Source: Anaerolineales bacterium | GTDB taxonomy: Bacteria; Chloroflexota; Anaerolineae; Anaerolineales; UBA11657 | DNA: 28,428 nt | Direction: 5' to 3' | Assembly: GCA_947503585.1 (NCBI GenBank) | Contig: CANNEJ010000001.1 | Coordinates: 1 to 28,428, forward strand | In this document: positions 27,471 through 28,428 of the stretch, piece after piece | Layout of the letters: the number at the start of each line of letters is the position of its first letter | Position numbering within the stretch: the first letter of the stretch is position 1 | The notes under the pieces: model-generated | The model's database searches: none | The model's input: the letters and a program-made list of their open reading frames with translations, nothing else | Told to the model about the DNA's origin: nothing | Program-made: the position numbers and the translations under genes

Positions 27471-28428
27471 ATGATTAACAAGATCCTGATTGCCAACCGC
27501 GGCGAGATTGCCGTGCGCATTTTGCGCGCGTGCCATGAGCTTGGCATCGCCACGGTTGCGGTCTACTCTGACGCCGACCGCAATGCGATGCATGTGCACC
27601 GCGCTGATGAAGCGTATTACATCGGGCCATCGCCAGCGCGCGAATCGTATCTGCGCGCCGACAAGATTCTGGATGCCGCACGCAAGTCCGGCGCCGATGC
27701 CGTTCATCCCGGCTATGGTTTTCTTTCCGAGCGCGCCGATTTTGCAGCTGCATGCGCGGCAGCCGGGCTGGCATTCATCGGTCCGCCGCCCGAAGCCATC
27801 TCCGTGATGGGCGACAAGGCGCGCGCGCGCACGGCTGCGCTTGCCGCCGGCGTGCCGATTGTGCCGGGCACTGATGCGCGCGCGCACCTAAGCGATGCGG
27901 AATTAATTGCGGCGGCTGCCGAAGTTGGCTTTCCGCTGCTTGTGAAGGCTGCTGCCGGCGGCGGCGGGAAAGGCATGCGCAGTGCTGCAAGCGCAGCCGA
28001 TTTACCGGCCGCACTTGCAGCAGCACACTCGGAGGCCCTGGCCGCATTCGGCGACGGCACACTTTATCTGGAACGCCTGCTGCCGAACGCGCGCCACATT
28101 GAAGTGCAAATTCTGGCTGACATGGAAGGCAACATCATTCACCTCGGCGAGCGTGAGTGCTCCATTCAGCGCCGCCACCAAAAGCTGCTGGAGGAAGCGC
28201 CCTCGCCCTTTGTGGGCGACGACGAAGAACTGCGCCAGCGCTTGGGCGCACTGGCTTGCAAAGTAGCCAGCGCCGTGGGCTATGCCAATGCCGGCACCGT
28301 CGAGTTTCTACTGGACGAAGACCGCAATATCTTCTTTCTAGAAATGAACACCCGCTTGCAAGTGGAACACCCGGTGACGGAGCTGGTAACCGGCATCGAC
28401 ATTGTCAAGGAACAGATTCGCATTGCGC
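27471..28428 (+). CDS. Acyl-CoA carboxylase biotin carboxylase subunit, 5' part
   Basis: Biotin carboxylase uses ATP and bicarbonate to carboxylate biotin on its carrier. The first 319 codons are visible; the gene leaves the window at the right edge. Signatures are '[20 protein letters not shown]' at the N-terminus, '[11 protein letters not shown]' (about 80-90), the ATP-grasp glycine loop '[12 protein letters not shown]', '[20 protein letters not shown]', and the catalytic '[16 protein letters not shown]' near residues 285-300. Whether this is a short AccC (about 450 residues) or a PccA-type protein fused to a biotin carrier domain cannot be decided. The ATG lies 49 bases after the SGNH-like gene and has no Shine-Dalgarno. 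The carboxyltransferase gene two genes upstream should be its partner. Confidence 0.95.
   Translation, partial: MINKILIANRGEIAVRILRACHELGIATVAVYSDADRNAMHVHRADEAYYIGPSPARESYLRADKILDAARKSGADAVHPGYGFLSERADFAAACAAAGLAFIGPPPEAISVMGDKARARTAALAAGVPIVPGTDARAHLSDAELIAAAAEVGFPLLVKAAAGGGGKGMRSAASAADLPAALAAAHSEALAAFGDGTLYLERLLPNARHIEVQILADMEGNIIHLGERECSIQRRHQKLLEEAPSPFVGDDEELRQRLGALACKVASAVGYANAGTVEFLLDEDRNIFFLEMNTRLQVEHPVTELVTGIDIVKEQIRIA

Overview
The window is a GC-rich, densely coded bacterial chromosome segment with 26 protein genes that I accept, two of them cut by the window edges. I see no rRNA, tRNA, CRISPR array, insertion sequence or phage gene. All genes are on the + strand except two at about 11.1-12.4 kb and 17.0-17.7 kb. 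The combination suggests a free-living aerobic or facultative bacterium, with Chloroflexota as a tentative guess. The clues are split short Wzz proteins plus a separate cytosolic CpsD-type kinase, a long-form RmlA, a VKOR-type disulfide enzyme, acyl-CoA carboxylase genes, and many starts without a Shine-Dalgarno sequence. No single marker proves the phylum.

Region 1 (1-7071) is a polysaccharide operon. It holds the 3' end of rmlD, two GT2 glycosyltransferases, rnhB (RNase HII, apparently a passenger), a GT4 glycosyltransferase, two short Wzz-like chain-length proteins, a CpsD-like BY-kinase with a degraded P-loop, and a long-form glucose-1-phosphate thymidylyltransferase. RmlA and RmlD point to dTDP-L-rhamnose. 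No flippase, polymerase or initiating transferase is in view.

Region 2 (7156-16926) is mostly housekeeping. It holds an uncharacterised helical protein, aconitase (acnA), a convergent minus-strand protein (barrel-like domain, Pro/Gln repeat linker, NTF2-like domain), a full-length Rel (p)ppGpp synthetase/hydrolase, moeA, a VKOR membrane protein, and a strongly acidic small protein ending in 12 aspartates. A textbook intrinsic terminator follows the last gene.

Region 3 (17004-24308) opens with a minus-strand two-S1-domain protein. It diverges from rmd-gmd-phosphohexomutase, the route from mannose-6-phosphate towards GDP-D-rhamnose. The two directions use back-to-back promoters with overlapping -35 boxes, and the minus one matches the sigma-70 consensus exactly. 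tatD, a long-chain polyprenyl diphosphate synthase and another GT4 glycosyltransferase follow closely spaced. The polyprenyl synthase and the glycosyltransferase could feed lipid-linked glycan assembly.

Region 4 (24490-28428) holds an acyl-CoA carboxylase carboxyltransferase gene, a membrane SGNH-like protein, and the start of the biotin carboxylase gene, which leaves the window. No intergenic stretch exceeds about 200 bases. I did not find a clear new defence or mobile system. The most unusual items are the degenerate-P-loop kinase, the VKOR/acidic-protein pair, the overlapping reading frame at the rel start, the divergent promoter pair, and the three weakly characterised proteins.
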